A DNA stretch of 64,000 nucleotides from an uncultured Bacteroidales bacterium. Lineage in GTDB: Bacteria > Bacteroidota > Bacteroidia > Bacteroidales > UBA932. Of this stretch, positions 15,284 to 25,200 are shown one piece after another (within the stretch, counting starts at the first letter, position 1; each line of letters opens with the position of its first letter). Made by a program: the position numbers and the translations under genes. The stretch lies in the NCBI GenBank assembly GCA_900541925.1, contig UQMB01000002.1, positions 62,001 to 126,000 of the forward strand, given 5' to 3'. The notes below the pieces were generated by a model. That model searched no databases. It had not been told where the DNA came from and saw only the letters and a program-made list of their open reading frames with translations.

Positions 15284-16519
15284 ATGGGAAGATTCGCAAC
15301 AATGACAATCGTCGCCACAGCCGTGGCGGGCCTGCTTTTCCTCTCCCCTGCCAAGGCGCAGGATGATAGAGGAAGAGCAGCCGGATTCTCTGTTGACTTC
15401 CGCTGGGACAGGGCCGTGCTCGACCCCGCCTACAAGAACACCGGCGAAAGGCTGCGCGCCCTTGCAGACTCCATCGCATCCATAGGTATAGGGAGCATCG
15501 ACAGCCTCAGCGTGCTGTCGTTCTCCTCACCTGAAGGCAACTACACCTACAACCTCAGGCTCGCTGAGAGGCGTGCGGCCGCAATCGGAGGCTACCTGCG
15601 GAGCAACTGGCCGGATCTCGACGGCAGGCTGCGCGTCAGTGGCGGCGGAGAGTCCTGGCAGCTCCTCCGGGAGCGGGTGCTCAGCAGCACCTCCCTAAGC
15701 GAGACACAGAAGCGCAATCTGCTCTCCATCATAGACTCCCCCGTATCAGCCGAGCAGAAAAAGGCCCTCATCCACACCTACGATCCGGCTCTCTGGAACC
15801 GGCTCGTCCGCCACTGGTTCCCAGATATGAGGCGCACGTTCATCCGCCTCAACTGGACGGAGCCGCGCCCGGAGTTCCCTTCCGTTCCCGCGCTCTCCGC
15901 ATGTCTGCCTGACGTGACCCTCACATCTCCGGGAAGCGACATCATCCCGTCCTCCCGCGAATCCTACGGCTACCGTACAATTCTCGCGCTCAAGACCAAC
16001 CTGCTCTACGACCTTGTCACAGCCCTCAACTTCGAACTTGAGGTGCCGCTCGGGGACAAGTTCTCCCTGGCTGTCGAAGATGTTTTCCCTTGGTGGAACT
16101 GGGGCCCTAACGGACGGAAGTACTGCTTCCAGATGTGGGAAATCGGGGTTGAACCGAGATGGTGGTTCGCCAAGAGCCCGGAGCGCGACCGTCTCTCCGG
16201 ACACTTCCTCGGACTCTACGCGATGTCCGCCAAATACGACTTCCAGTGGGACACCAAGTTCTGCTGGCAGGGAGAATACTGGTCTACGGGACTCACCTAC
16301 GGCTACTCCATGCCTCTCGGCGAGGTCTGCAACCTGGAACTCTCCGCCTCGCTCGGATTTCTGCGCAGCGACTGGAGGCACTATCAGCCCGACGAAAACT
16401 ACGAGCACCTCTACCGTGACCCGTTCCGCACCGGCGTATTCTCATGGTTCGGCCCGACGAAGCTCAAGGTCTCGCTCGTCGTACCTATACAGGTAAAATA
16501 CAGGAGGAACGCGAGATGA
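15284..16519 (+). CDS. OmpA-like/DUF3575 outer-membrane protein of fimbrial locus
   Basis: A 411-residue exported protein (signal peptide to about AKA-QDD, residue 25). The N-terminal half has an OmpA-like, peptidoglycan-binding layout (LDPAYKNTGERLRALADSI, LSVLSFSSPEGNYTYNLRLAERRAAAI). The C-terminal half is DUF3575 (LALKTNLLYDLVTALNFELEVPL, then WNWGPNGRKYCFQMWEIGVEPRWWF), a beta-barrel-like domain. Genes with this pairing recur at Bacteroidetes fimbrial loci, probably anchoring or housing the pilus in the outer membrane. Its stop overlaps the DUF5119 start (ATGA). Confidence 0.85.
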   Translation: MGRFATMTIVATAVAGLLFLSPAKAQDDRGRAAGFSVDFRWDRAVLDPAYKNTGERLRALADSIASIGIGSIDSLSVLSFSSPEGNYTYNLRLAERRAAAIGGYLRSNWPDLDGRLRVSGGGESWQLLRERVLSSTSLSETQKRNLLSIIDSPVSAEQKKALIHTYDPALWNRLVRHWFPDMRRTFIRLNWTEPRPEFPSVPALSACLPDVTLTSPGSDIIPSSRESYGYRTILALKTNLLYDLVTALNFELEVPLGDKFSLAVEDVFPWWNWGPNGRKYCFQMWEIGVEPRWWFAKSPERDRLSGHFLGLYAMSAKYDFQWDTKFCWQGEYWSTGLTYGYSMPLGEVCNLELSASLGFLRSDWRHYQPDENYEHLYRDPFRTGVFSWFGPTKLKVSLVVPIQVKYRRNAR

Positions 16520-17547
16520 GACTGTCCGGCACCACATATAGGCTCATCGGCAGGGCTGCGCTCTCCGCCATCCTCGTCTCGGCAGTCCTGACAAGCTGCG
16601 AGCGGCGGCCGCTGGACGACCCGGACTTCAACACCAGTATCAATGTCAAGGTGAGCGTCGAGGCCATCTCCAATGTCACCTGCGACATCTACAACGACAA
16701 GATACCCGTCCCGAAGATAGACCCGGACATGATGCATGTGCTCTTCTTTGAGGAGACTGGCGACGCTCTCGCGACCGAGGCCTATATCAGCACCAAGTCG
16801 ACCGACTCCGACGGGAACACTGTCTTCAGCGGCAAACTCAGCATCGCCCCGGGGACATACAGGATGTACATCTACAACTTCGGCACGGAGAACACCCTCA
16901 TCCGCAACACCTACAACTGGGAAAGCGCCGAGGCCTACGCCGCCAATGTCCCGGACAGGATATCCAGAAGCTACCAGACCAAGGTGCCGGCAGAGGAATC
17001 CATCACATACTCTCCGGATCATCTCGTGGTGGCGAGAAGCCCTCGGGAGGTAATCCCGTATCATTCGGGGATATACACCGTCAAGGCGGAGTCGCGTTCG
17101 GTGGTGGAGAGTTACTATCTGCAGATCAAGGTGGACGGTATCGAATATGTCTCCGGTGCGAGGGCGGTGCTCTCGGGGATGTCCGGCGGCAACCGCATAG
17201 CCCTCGGCGAGCGCATGGACGATCCGCGCACTTCCGTCTACTTCCCTCTGGTCAAGAGCGACGACAAGGGCGTGCCTGTCATCTGCTGCATCTTCAACAC
17301 CTTCGGTCGCCCGAACGACTCGCACAACTCACTTGAGGTCACGTTCGACATAGTGACGAAGGCAGGCGAATCCGTCCAGAAGACCTTCGACATCTCCGAG
17401 CTCTTCCGCAGCGAAGACTGCATCAAGCATCACTGGCTGCTGCTCGACGAGACCATCAAAATCGATCCGCCGAAGACGCCCGACCAGGGCGGATTCAACC
17501 CGTCCGTAGATGACTGGGAGAACGAGAACCACGATATAATATTATAA
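16516..17547 (+). CDS. DUF5119 lipoprotein of fimbrial locus
   Basis: A 343-residue lipoprotein (Cys28 after LVSAVLTSC). The sequence NTSINVKVSVEAISNVTCDIYND and the block MMHVLFFEETGDALATEAYIS followed by GTYRMYIYNFGTENTLIRN match what I know as DUF5119. That family sits next to DUF3575 and fimbrillin genes in Bacteroides-type pilus loci. The two beta-sandwich-like halves suggest a pilus accessory or anchor subunit, by context. The chosen ATG at 16516 overlaps the upstream stop by 4 bp; the frame is open further upstream inside the previous gene. Confidence 0.82.
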   Translation: MRLSGTTYRLIGRAALSAILVSAVLTSCERRPLDDPDFNTSINVKVSVEAISNVTCDIYNDKIPVPKIDPDMMHVLFFEETGDALATEAYISTKSTDSDGNTVFSGKLSIAPGTYRMYIYNFGTENTLIRNTYNWESAEAYAANVPDRISRSYQTKVPAEESITYSPDHLVVARSPREVIPYHSGIYTVKAESRSVVESYYLQIKVDGIEYVSGARAVLSGMSGGNRIALGERMDDPRTSVYFPLVKSDDKGVPVICCIFNTFGRPNDSHNSLEVTFDIVTKAGESVQKTFDISELFRSEDCIKHHWLLLDETIKIDPPKTPDQGGFNPSVDDWENENHDIIL

Positions 17548-17565
17548 AATCAAAAATACCAATTT

Positions 17566-18597
17566 ATGAAAAGAATTATTTTACTCGCAGCATCGGCCAT
17601 GGCAATACTTGCCGGCTGCACCAGGACGGAGATCCGCTCCATAGCGGACGAGCCGCAGCAGATCACTTTCAGGACCATTGAGACGAAAGCTGCTGATGAC
17701 TTCCTGAACACCAAGAAGTTCTACTCTTATGCCTACTTCCTTCCGTCAGGCCAGGATTGGGCGACAAAATTCGCAGATGCCCAGGCCTACATCCCGGGTG
17801 CACTTATCGCCTTCAACACAACTGACAACGCCTGGAAAGCGTCCGGAGCGACATACTACTGGCCGAAACAAGGCTCTCTCACCTTCTTCGCCTGGACTGA
17901 CTACACCGATGCTCCTGCGCCAACACTGGCAGGATGCGCGAAAGACAAGGGGATCACATTTACCGCCTACTCCGCTTTTGACCATAAGAATAAGGACCTG
18001 CTTGTGGCAGACATAGCAAAAGACATGAACGGCAAGAACCTGACAACACATCAGGGATGGAAGCCAGGCGTGCCTACCGTATTCCACCATGTCCTCTCCA
18101 ATCTCGCATTCACAATCAAGACCAACGAAAACTATGCCGGAGCCACATATAGTCTCAAATCCATCACATTGAAGAATATCAGCACCAAGGGTGATTATGC
18201 CCAGGGCAGCCCTACCGCCACCGTTGCAGAAAATGTATGGACAGGCCATGTCGATGTCAAGGACATGCCGGTATTCACGAGCGCTGCAGGACAGTCTGTC
18301 AGCAGCACAGCTGCACTGCTCTCACCGAGCGCGGATGACTTCAGCATTGTGCTCCCTCAGAAATTCGCTGACGCGACTCCAGAAATCGAGATAGTCTACA
18401 CCATCACCACCAACTATACCGGGACTGCTGTTGTGGAGACCGTGACAGAGACCAAGCCTCTCAAGGACATCTACACCGAAGGCTGGGTGTCCGGCAAGAA
18501 ATACACTCTCAACATCAAGCTCTCCCTCAACGAGATTCTCTGGGATCCTTCAGTTGAGGGCTGGGAAGATGGTGCCGTTACCGATATCCAGTTCTAA
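17566..18597 (+). CDS. Fimbrillin-family lipoprotein
   Basis: A 343-residue pilus subunit precursor with a lipobox ending at Cys18 (AILAGC). It has FYSYAYFLPSGQDWATKFADAQAYIPG, TYYWPKQGSLTFFAW, DLLVADIAKDMNG and PTVFHHVLSNLAFTI in the order of the fimbrillin family. A TKA site (IETKAADD) after residue 40 is a likely Arg/Lys cleavage point that exposes the donor strand. It lies 18 bp after the DUF5119 gene and is followed by two hairpins before the next fimbrillin, consistent with its being expressed most strongly (a candidate stalk subunit). Confidence 0.9.
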   Translation: MKRIILLAASAMAILAGCTRTEIRSIADEPQQITFRTIETKAADDFLNTKKFYSYAYFLPSGQDWATKFADAQAYIPGALIAFNTTDNAWKASGATYYWPKQGSLTFFAWTDYTDAPAPTLAGCAKDKGITFTAYSAFDHKNKDLLVADIAKDMNGKNLTTHQGWKPGVPTVFHHVLSNLAFTIKTNENYAGATYSLKSITLKNISTKGDYAQGSPTATVAENVWTGHVDVKDMPVFTSAAGQSVSSTAALLSPSADDFSIVLPQKFADATPEIEIVYTITTNYTGTAVVETVTETKPLKDIYTEGWVSGKKYTLNIKLSLNEILWDPSVEGWEDGAVTDIQF

Positions 18598-18611
18598 GAC
18601 ACTTTTATGAT

Positions 18612-18674
18612 GCGCGGCACTTTATAATCCGCGCGTCTTCAGCACAGTCTGAAAGGGCCTGGCCGCCCTTTCAG
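18612..18674 (+). promoter_or_regulatory. Two intra-operon hairpins between fimbrillin genes
   Basis: Stem 1 is GCGCGG (18612-18617) with CCGCGC (18629-18634). Stem 2 is CTGAAAGGGC (18649-18658) with GCCCTTTCAG (18665-18674) and a 6-nt loop. No U-tract follows, so full termination is not expected. Partial termination or mRNA processing would lower the downstream subunit genes relative to the upstream one. Confidence 0.55.
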
Positions 18675-18695
18675 GCACAAATCAAAACACAAGAA

Positions 18696-19664
18696 ATGCT
18701 CAAGAGACTGATTATGGCCGTATTGGTCCTGACACTTGGCTGCTGCACGAAAATAGTGCAGCAGAGCGGTCCTACGGACAATACCGAAATCAGCTATCAG
18801 GTGATAAGCGACAGGACAAAGGCCCCCTTAGAAGCGTACCCGACAACGGTCCCGTTCGTCTCTTCCGCATGGTATCTGCCACAGGGGAAGAAGTGGGCCG
18901 CCAACAAGGCGGACGCCCAACTGTACATCTCCTCCGCTGTCATAAGTTACGACCCCACCACAAAGGTCTTCAAGGCGGCGACGCCGTATTATTGGCCCAA
19001 GAAGGGGTCTCTCACATTTATGGCCTATTCACCGGAATCCGACAAAATACAGATTACCAAAGAGGGCGTGGAGGTTACAGGCTGGGCCACAAACGGGAGC
19101 GACAAGAGAATCGATCTTATGGTGGCAGACATCAAGTCCGCCAACGGTACTTCATACGGTATGGTCGGCGTACCTATCGTATTCAGGCATATTCTTTCCA
19201 AAGTAGCCGTGACGGCATTCATCGAAAAGGCAGAAACCGGGAAAACGATTTCCCTGAACAGAATAATTTTCCGTAATGTCTATGGCGAGGCGGATTTCAA
19301 CGGCTCGGAATGGACCAACAGAGGTGATGTCCACGATGTTGACAACACGCTGACAAATCCCATAACGCTCAATGTCAACAAGCAAAACATCATCGAGACA
19401 ATGCTTCTGATACCTCAGAGCCTTTCGGCTGTCGGCACGAGGGAGAATGTCAAGATGGAGATCTACTACACCATCAATAACAACGGAGCCATCCAAAACG
19501 AGAATGTGTCCATATCTCTCAACCAGCACGGCGCTGCCTGGGAAAGAGGGAAATACACTGAATATCAGATTATATTCGGAACTTCTGACCATCCTATCGA
19601 TTTCGGAGGAAGCGTTTCCGACTGGACCGGCTATGGTAATACTGACATTGTAATCGGAGGATAG
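18696..19664 (+). CDS. Fimbrillin-family lipoprotein
   Basis: A 322-residue lipoprotein (Cys16, LTLGC). It has the family blocks SSAWYLPQGKKWAANKADAQ, PYYWPKKGSLTFMAYSP, DLMVADIKSANG and PIVFRHILSKVAVTAF. A basic cleavage site, DRTKAPLE, lies about 25 residues after the lipid-anchored Cys. It ends in the family-type GGSVSDWTGYGNTDIVI tail. It follows the hairpin pair and starts a run of tightly packed genes (5-bp gap to the next). It is probably a minor or alternative pilin. Confidence 0.9.
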   Translation: MLKRLIMAVLVLTLGCCTKIVQQSGPTDNTEISYQVISDRTKAPLEAYPTTVPFVSSAWYLPQGKKWAANKADAQLYISSAVISYDPTTKVFKAATPYYWPKKGSLTFMAYSPESDKIQITKEGVEVTGWATNGSDKRIDLMVADIKSANGTSYGMVGVPIVFRHILSKVAVTAFIEKAETGKTISLNRIIFRNVYGEADFNGSEWTNRGDVHDVDNTLTNPITLNVNKQNIIETMLLIPQSLSAVGTRENVKMEIYYTINNNGAIQNENVSISLNQHGAAWERGKYTEYQIIFGTSDHPIDFGGSVSDWTGYGNTDIVIGG

Positions 19665-19668
19665 AGAC

Positions 19669-20712
19669 ATGCACAAGATAAGAACAGCACTATTCGTATC
19701 TGCGGCAGTATTGCTCGGCTCATGCACCAAACCCCAAGGTGAGGAGCACGGGACAGCCATCGGATTCAGCACAAGCACCGTTTCGCAGGTTGAAGGCACC
19801 AAGTCAAACCATACCGGCGAATCAACTACGACCGCAACCCTTAAGAACAAATCCTTCGGAATATATGGAATGTATTCAGTCACCGACGGAGGAAAAGGCA
19901 CCAACGTATTCGACTTTTCTTCTCCGGTGGAGGTGCGTTATACAACAGACGTCATCAGCCACGAGACCAACTGGACATATACGTTCAGCGGGTCGCAGTA
20001 TTCCGCCAAGAAGAATTGGAAAAGGAACATGTATTACCGGTTTAGGGCCTATCACCCGTACGATGCCACCATTCTGCAATCCAGCTCATCCGCAGACGGT
20101 ATCGACATAGAATACCGCGTTCTGGATGACAGTTATGACCTTCTGCTGGCTTCGGCAAAGCGATATCCTGCAAATGACGGCTACGGCAGAGTGCAGATGG
20201 AGTTCCATCACGCTCTGTGCGCACTGAAATTCAAAATAGCATTCAAGGAGACAGTCACGCCATCCACATACACGGACAATATAATCCATTTCTACATCAA
20301 GGGATTAAACGCCTACGGGCATCTTAACCACACCGGATTCGGCGCAGACGAAGCGTTCAACTGGCAAGGGACATTCAACAGCCAGGACAAACTTTACGAA
20401 TGGACCGGAGACAAGACATTCGGAGTCAAGGGACCGGTAGAGCCTACGGATATATTGGAAAGCAACGAATACTTTTTCGCAATTCCGCAAACGTGCAGTG
20501 ACCCGGCAAACGGTCCGACATCCATCCACCTGTTCACCCGGAAAAGCGGAGGAGACAACGAAATCGACCATACCGTCAATCTGCAGCCGCTCAAATGGGA
20601 AGCCGGCAAAATCTACACTTACACGCTTCTTGTCAATAAATCAGACATCGAGGTATCCGTCACCATCGAGCCTTGGCTCACCAAACAAGTCCCTGTGGAC
20701 ATTTATCTGTAG
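19669..20712 (+). CDS. Fimbrillin-family lipoprotein
   Basis: A 347-residue lipoprotein (Cys19, LLGSC). It is more divergent than its neighbours. It has the GTKSNHTGEST-like cleavage zone, NKSFGIYGMYSVTDGG, YRFRAYHPYDATI and a VQMEFHHALCALKFKIAF segment equivalent to the HxLS block of fimbrillins. The C-terminal NLQPLKWEAGKIYTYTLLV is typical of Bacteroidetes fimbrillins and Mfa-like proteins. The 5-bp spacing on both sides places it in the same operon, probably as an accessory or adaptor subunit. Confidence 0.85.
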   Translation: MHKIRTALFVSAAVLLGSCTKPQGEEHGTAIGFSTSTVSQVEGTKSNHTGESTTTATLKNKSFGIYGMYSVTDGGKGTNVFDFSSPVEVRYTTDVISHETNWTYTFSGSQYSAKKNWKRNMYYRFRAYHPYDATILQSSSSADGIDIEYRVLDDSYDLLLASAKRYPANDGYGRVQMEFHHALCALKFKIAFKETVTPSTYTDNIIHFYIKGLNAYGHLNHTGFGADEAFNWQGTFNSQDKLYEWTGDKTFGVKGPVEPTDILESNEYFFAIPQTCSDPANGPTSIHLFTRKSGGDNEIDHTVNLQPLKWEAGKIYTYTLLVNKSDIEVSVTIEPWLTKQVPVDIYL

Positions 20713-20718
20713 TACGCC

Positions 20719-22200
20719 ATGAAGAGGTTTCTATTGTTAATATTCTTCATTTCCCTGATAGGATGCAGCAAGAACCCGCACGCCACTGAAAGCGGAAGCG
20801 GAAATATCGAGATATCCATAACTCTTCCTTCCACCAAATCAGCCAGGAGCGGGGATGAGATAAATTCTCTGCGCATCTGGCTCGTGGACAAGGACGATAA
20901 TATAGTAAGAGTCATCAGTGCTGACGGAAGTGCTGCCGGAAGCCCGGCCTCGGGAGAGGACGGAATCACCATGACAGGAATGGGAACTGCATCGGCACAG
21001 TTTATCAATGTGGAACGCGCCTCATACACGCTCTATTTCGTGGCCAACAGCGACGCGCTGTCTTCGTATACTGCGGGAGACATAATTGATGATGCTTTCA
21101 AGAAGGCGACCATCAACTATGAGTACGGTATATACGGAATGCCGCTGAGCGTCGTGAAAGAAATCCATGTAGTCCCGGGCAAGAATATGATCAGCGCTTC
21201 TCTTGTCAGAATATGCGCCAAGATACATGTAACTGTCCGGAACAGCACCCTTGACAAAATGATTTGGATCAAGGACATAAGCCTCAATGACATCCGCCCG
21301 GACAAGACCTATCTTTTCGAGCAAGACAGCTTCTTTCCAGGGGCCGGATACGAGGAATTGGAGAAAATGACCACCATAATAGGTCTTGAGCCAAACACGG
21401 AGATGACTTATCCTGCCGTGTACCTTTTCGAGACCGATAAAGCTCCGGGAATAAAAATCCGCGGAGGTGTATTTGCCAGCAATCAGACAAAAGAGCCGGA
21501 CGTAATCACCAAGGACATCTCTTCATACTCATTCGAAGAGACGAGCGAAAGCCTGAATGAAGGCAACCAGTATCTGGTAATGAACAAAAGCATGAGATAT
21601 CTGCTGAAAGGACACCATAGCGGCTCTGTGGGTATTGATTTTCTCGCAAGCGGAGACGGCCCGAAGAACCACCTGCTTGCCAGCAGCGACATTGAAGACT
21701 ATATCTGGACTTATGAGTCGCAATATGTGTCATGGTGGACGACATATTACGATCTTAAAAACATCGGACAGAACAAATACCTGAAAAACTCCTCCGGCAA
21801 GCTTGACCTTGGTACAAGTATAGATAACTTCACTTTCAACGGAGATAAGACCAACGGGCACACAATCAGCTCCGGCGGCAATTATATATGGAACAATGCC
21901 GGAACCCTTGACTTCAACGACAAAGGCAAGTCCCCGCAGAATCAATGGTACTTCTATAAAGTAAATTCAGTCACTACCACAGAGGAAGTATTTGACGGTG
22001 CGGAAGCCCTTATAAACTACTCCGACAACGATCTTAGCCATATAGACCCGGATCTTGGCGTAGCTGTCCCTCTACAGAGAATCAAGCGCAACGAGAGTAT
22101 CGACATAAGAGTCAGTATCTTTTTCAACAAGAATACCGGGAAACTGGATTTCGAGACAGAGATTTGGAAAACGGTCGATAATGAAACCACTTTTGATTAG
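20719..22200 (+). CDS. Mfa2/FimB-like pilus anchor with extra C-terminal insert
   Basis: A 493-residue lipoprotein (Cys16, SLIGC). The first 280 residues (IEISITLPSTK, LRIWLVDKDDNIV, ASYTLYFVANSD, IRPDKTYLFE) fit the FimB/Mfa2 family, whose members end pilus growth and hold the shaft on the cell. Residues about 350-420 differ: YLKNSSGKLDLGTS...GGNYIWNNAGTLDFND...NQWYFYKV looks like a beta-trefoil (ricin-type) lectin repeat set. That reading is by pattern only. If right, the subunit could bind carbohydrate. It is followed 9 bp later by the large tip-like gene. Confidence 0.75.
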   Translation: MKRFLLLIFFISLIGCSKNPHATESGSGNIEISITLPSTKSARSGDEINSLRIWLVDKDDNIVRVISADGSAAGSPASGEDGITMTGMGTASAQFINVERASYTLYFVANSDALSSYTAGDIIDDAFKKATINYEYGIYGMPLSVVKEIHVVPGKNMISASLVRICAKIHVTVRNSTLDKMIWIKDISLNDIRPDKTYLFEQDSFFPGAGYEELEKMTTIIGLEPNTEMTYPAVYLFETDKAPGIKIRGGVFASNQTKEPDVITKDISSYSFEETSESLNEGNQYLVMNKSMRYLLKGHHSGSVGIDFLASGDGPKNHLLASSDIEDYIWTYESQYVSWWTTYYDLKNIGQNKYLKNSSGKLDLGTSIDNFTFNGDKTNGHTISSGGNYIWNNAGTLDFNDKGKSPQNQWYFYKVNSVTTTEEVFDGAEALINYSDNDLSHIDPDLGVAVPLQRIKRNESIDIRVSIFFNKNTGKLDFETEIWKTVDNETTFD

Positions 22201-22209
22201 ATTACCATC

Positions 22210-25200
22210 ATGAAGAAAAGATACTTTTCCACCATATTCGCAGCGATATTCCTGCTTATGATGACTTCCTGCGTCAGGGAGCAGTTTGCTCCGGGCGGCC
22301 TTACCGGCGGAGAGGGCTACCTCTACCTGAAATTCGGCTCGGCTCCGAATGTGGAGGTAAGCACCAAAGCCACCCTCAAAGCCGAGAGTGAAAACAGGAT
22401 AATGAACCTTTATGTGTTCGTCTTCGATAAGAACGGACACAAGATTCACAACAAGTGGTATAGCGAACTTGACCGCACGAACAGCAAAGGAGAACTGGAT
22501 ATCATCGAAGAAGGATGGTATAGGGAGAACAGTTCGCAGGCAGACCAGTCAAGTACCGGAGTCATCAAGATCAAATCCCCTTCCGGGTCAGGATTCAAAA
22601 TCTATGTGTTTGCGAACATTGACGGAGATATGGTGAAAATATCTTCTGAAATGCTGTCTCACAACATAAATACCGAGGATGACATAAAGAATTTCCGGGT
22701 ATATATCAATCAGGAGACAACATCCAGAAACGGATACTTCCCTATGTCCGGAAGCATATCCGGAGTTACGGTAAGCGACGGTGAGGGCATTACCATAGGT
22801 GGAGGAGGCTCAGGGAGCCTTATTCTCCGAAGAATGGATGCCAAGATAAAGTTCACGTTCAAAGCAGGCACAAGACCTGACGAGAACGGCCAGGTCATCC
22901 AGTCTTTCGAGCCGAAAGGTTGGAGAGTATTCAATATCCCTAAGACGGCCTTTCTGATGGAGGGAAATGAAGACGCATGCAGCGTTGATCCGAATACTCC
23001 GACCGGAGACTACGCAAAGTACGCATCTTTATTCTTCGACAGCGAATGGGCAAATTTCGAAGAATTCCCGGACCAGAACACCTCGTCTTTCTCTTTCTAC
23101 ATGATGGAGAACAGGCAGACGCCGAAAAACTCCTCATTCACAAGCTATCAAGACAGGAGCAGGCAGAAAAAGACCGCCACCGGACTCAATGAAGTACAGG
23201 CTGTGGAATACACCAACCTTTCCGGAAAGACAAGTACCAAGTCCATGCGCATCTTCCAGAATGCAAACGACTTCTCCACTTACGTCCTGGTATCCGCCAA
23301 GGTCACCATGAAACTGACCGGCACCGAGGCAGGACAGACTTTGGGCGGGGACGTGCTGTATCTTATCCATCTTGGGGACTGGGACAGCACCATTCATAAC
23401 GGAAATTCAGAGCATTGGAATGATGACGAATACGGGAATGTGGCCAATTCCCAGACCAGAAGGAATACAAGTTACAACTATACCGTCACCATCAATTCGG
23501 TCAACAACATAAGAATAGAAGTCGAGACCTCGGACGGGGAAAATATCGAGAACCAGCCCGGTGCTTCAGGGCAGATAACTATAGCCAAAGAGGAAATCGC
23601 CATTTGCGACGCCCACTACGAGACCAAGACCATGACCTTCAGCGCGAAGAATTTCTTCGAGGGGACAACCGCTACGGCCGATGACCTGACATGGCGGGTA
23701 AAGACACCTTTCGGGGAAGGCTCTCCGGCCATAGGACATGACGGAGAGGACATCCCGGCCGGACTGGACTACAAATGGGTTCACTTCAGACTCAACAAAA
23801 AGGATGCGTCCACCAAATTTTATAAAGACATACGACGCAGGTATACAAACCGCGCTTTCGCCGAGTCATCCACTTTCAGAAGCGCCGAAGAGAACAAGGA
23901 GTCTGACGGAAGCAACGACCCCGGCCTTGAGGGCTACCACAATGACGGCGTGATGGATATCATCGATATGGTGAAATACATCAAGACGCAAGTGAAAAGA
24001 TACGCGTCATGGCTTGAGAACGGCGGTAATTATGCAGACTACAAATGCGACTTCGACAGCGAGAATCTCAATGATGCCAAGATATGCGTAACTGTGTTCG
24101 TGGACGAGTATTACTACGATAAGGATCCTATCTTCGGCGGGTCTTCCCCTACGCTTTGGAAGCGATTTGTCAATAAGGAAGAGCGCGCCATGCACATATT
24201 GTGCAACTCCAATACCAGTAAGGACCTTGAATCGCGCGCCACCGGCTCCGTCATCACCATACAGCAAAAACCAATAAAGAGCATATACAACACGGATGAA
24301 AGTTACACCAGGCTCCAAAATGCATGGGGGCTCGAATCCACGGACGAATATGCGGATAAGGTATTCACCTACAATCAAGACGGGTCCCGGAACGGCTCTG
24401 GCAAGAATACGGATGACTACAATGGCCTGGCCAACAGTGTCTTCGAATGGGGACTTGCGCCAAACGGAACCACAGTGAGCAACATCACCACCATACAGGA
24501 CAACGTCAGATGGGACAAATATCTCTCGTTTGAAGTGGGAAACGAACTGCCTCAGCTAAAGGACGGATATGAGTCGCTAAGATATATATGCATGTCCCGC
24601 AACAGGGACAACAACGGAAACGGCGTTATAGACCGCGATGAGGTAAGATGGTATCTTGCATCCGTAAGACAGCTGATAGGTCTGTATGTGGGAGACGGCG
24701 TACTGGAAAGCTCGGTACGTATATACAACAGATCCACCGCTGACCGCAATTCGGATAATCCTGCGCGCTGGAGGCAGCATGTCATCTCCAGCACCAAGTA
24801 TCCAAGCGACTCTGAGCCTACTGTCATCTGGGGAGAGGAGGGTATCTCCACAGGAAATATCAGCGGCTCATTCGACTGGGGAGGAATTACAAATTTTACC
24901 ATAAGATGTGTAAGGAACCTTGGTCTGGCAAACGATGCGCCTATAAATAAGACGCCGGACGACTATATCCAGGCCTCGCAGAATGCGGACGGCTCATATA
25001 CTTTCGAATGCACCCACATCAATGAAAGCGCCCTAAGGTACTACTCTTCAAGAGAGCTTGACTATGAGGATGAGCGTGCCACCGCAAACAGCCTTTACAA
25101 GAAATTCGAGACCGCACCCGCGGACCAAAGCTGGACATCAGGAGCGGTATCGTTCAAAGCCCTCAATGATGAAGTCAGCAAATATGGTTCTTCCGTATAT

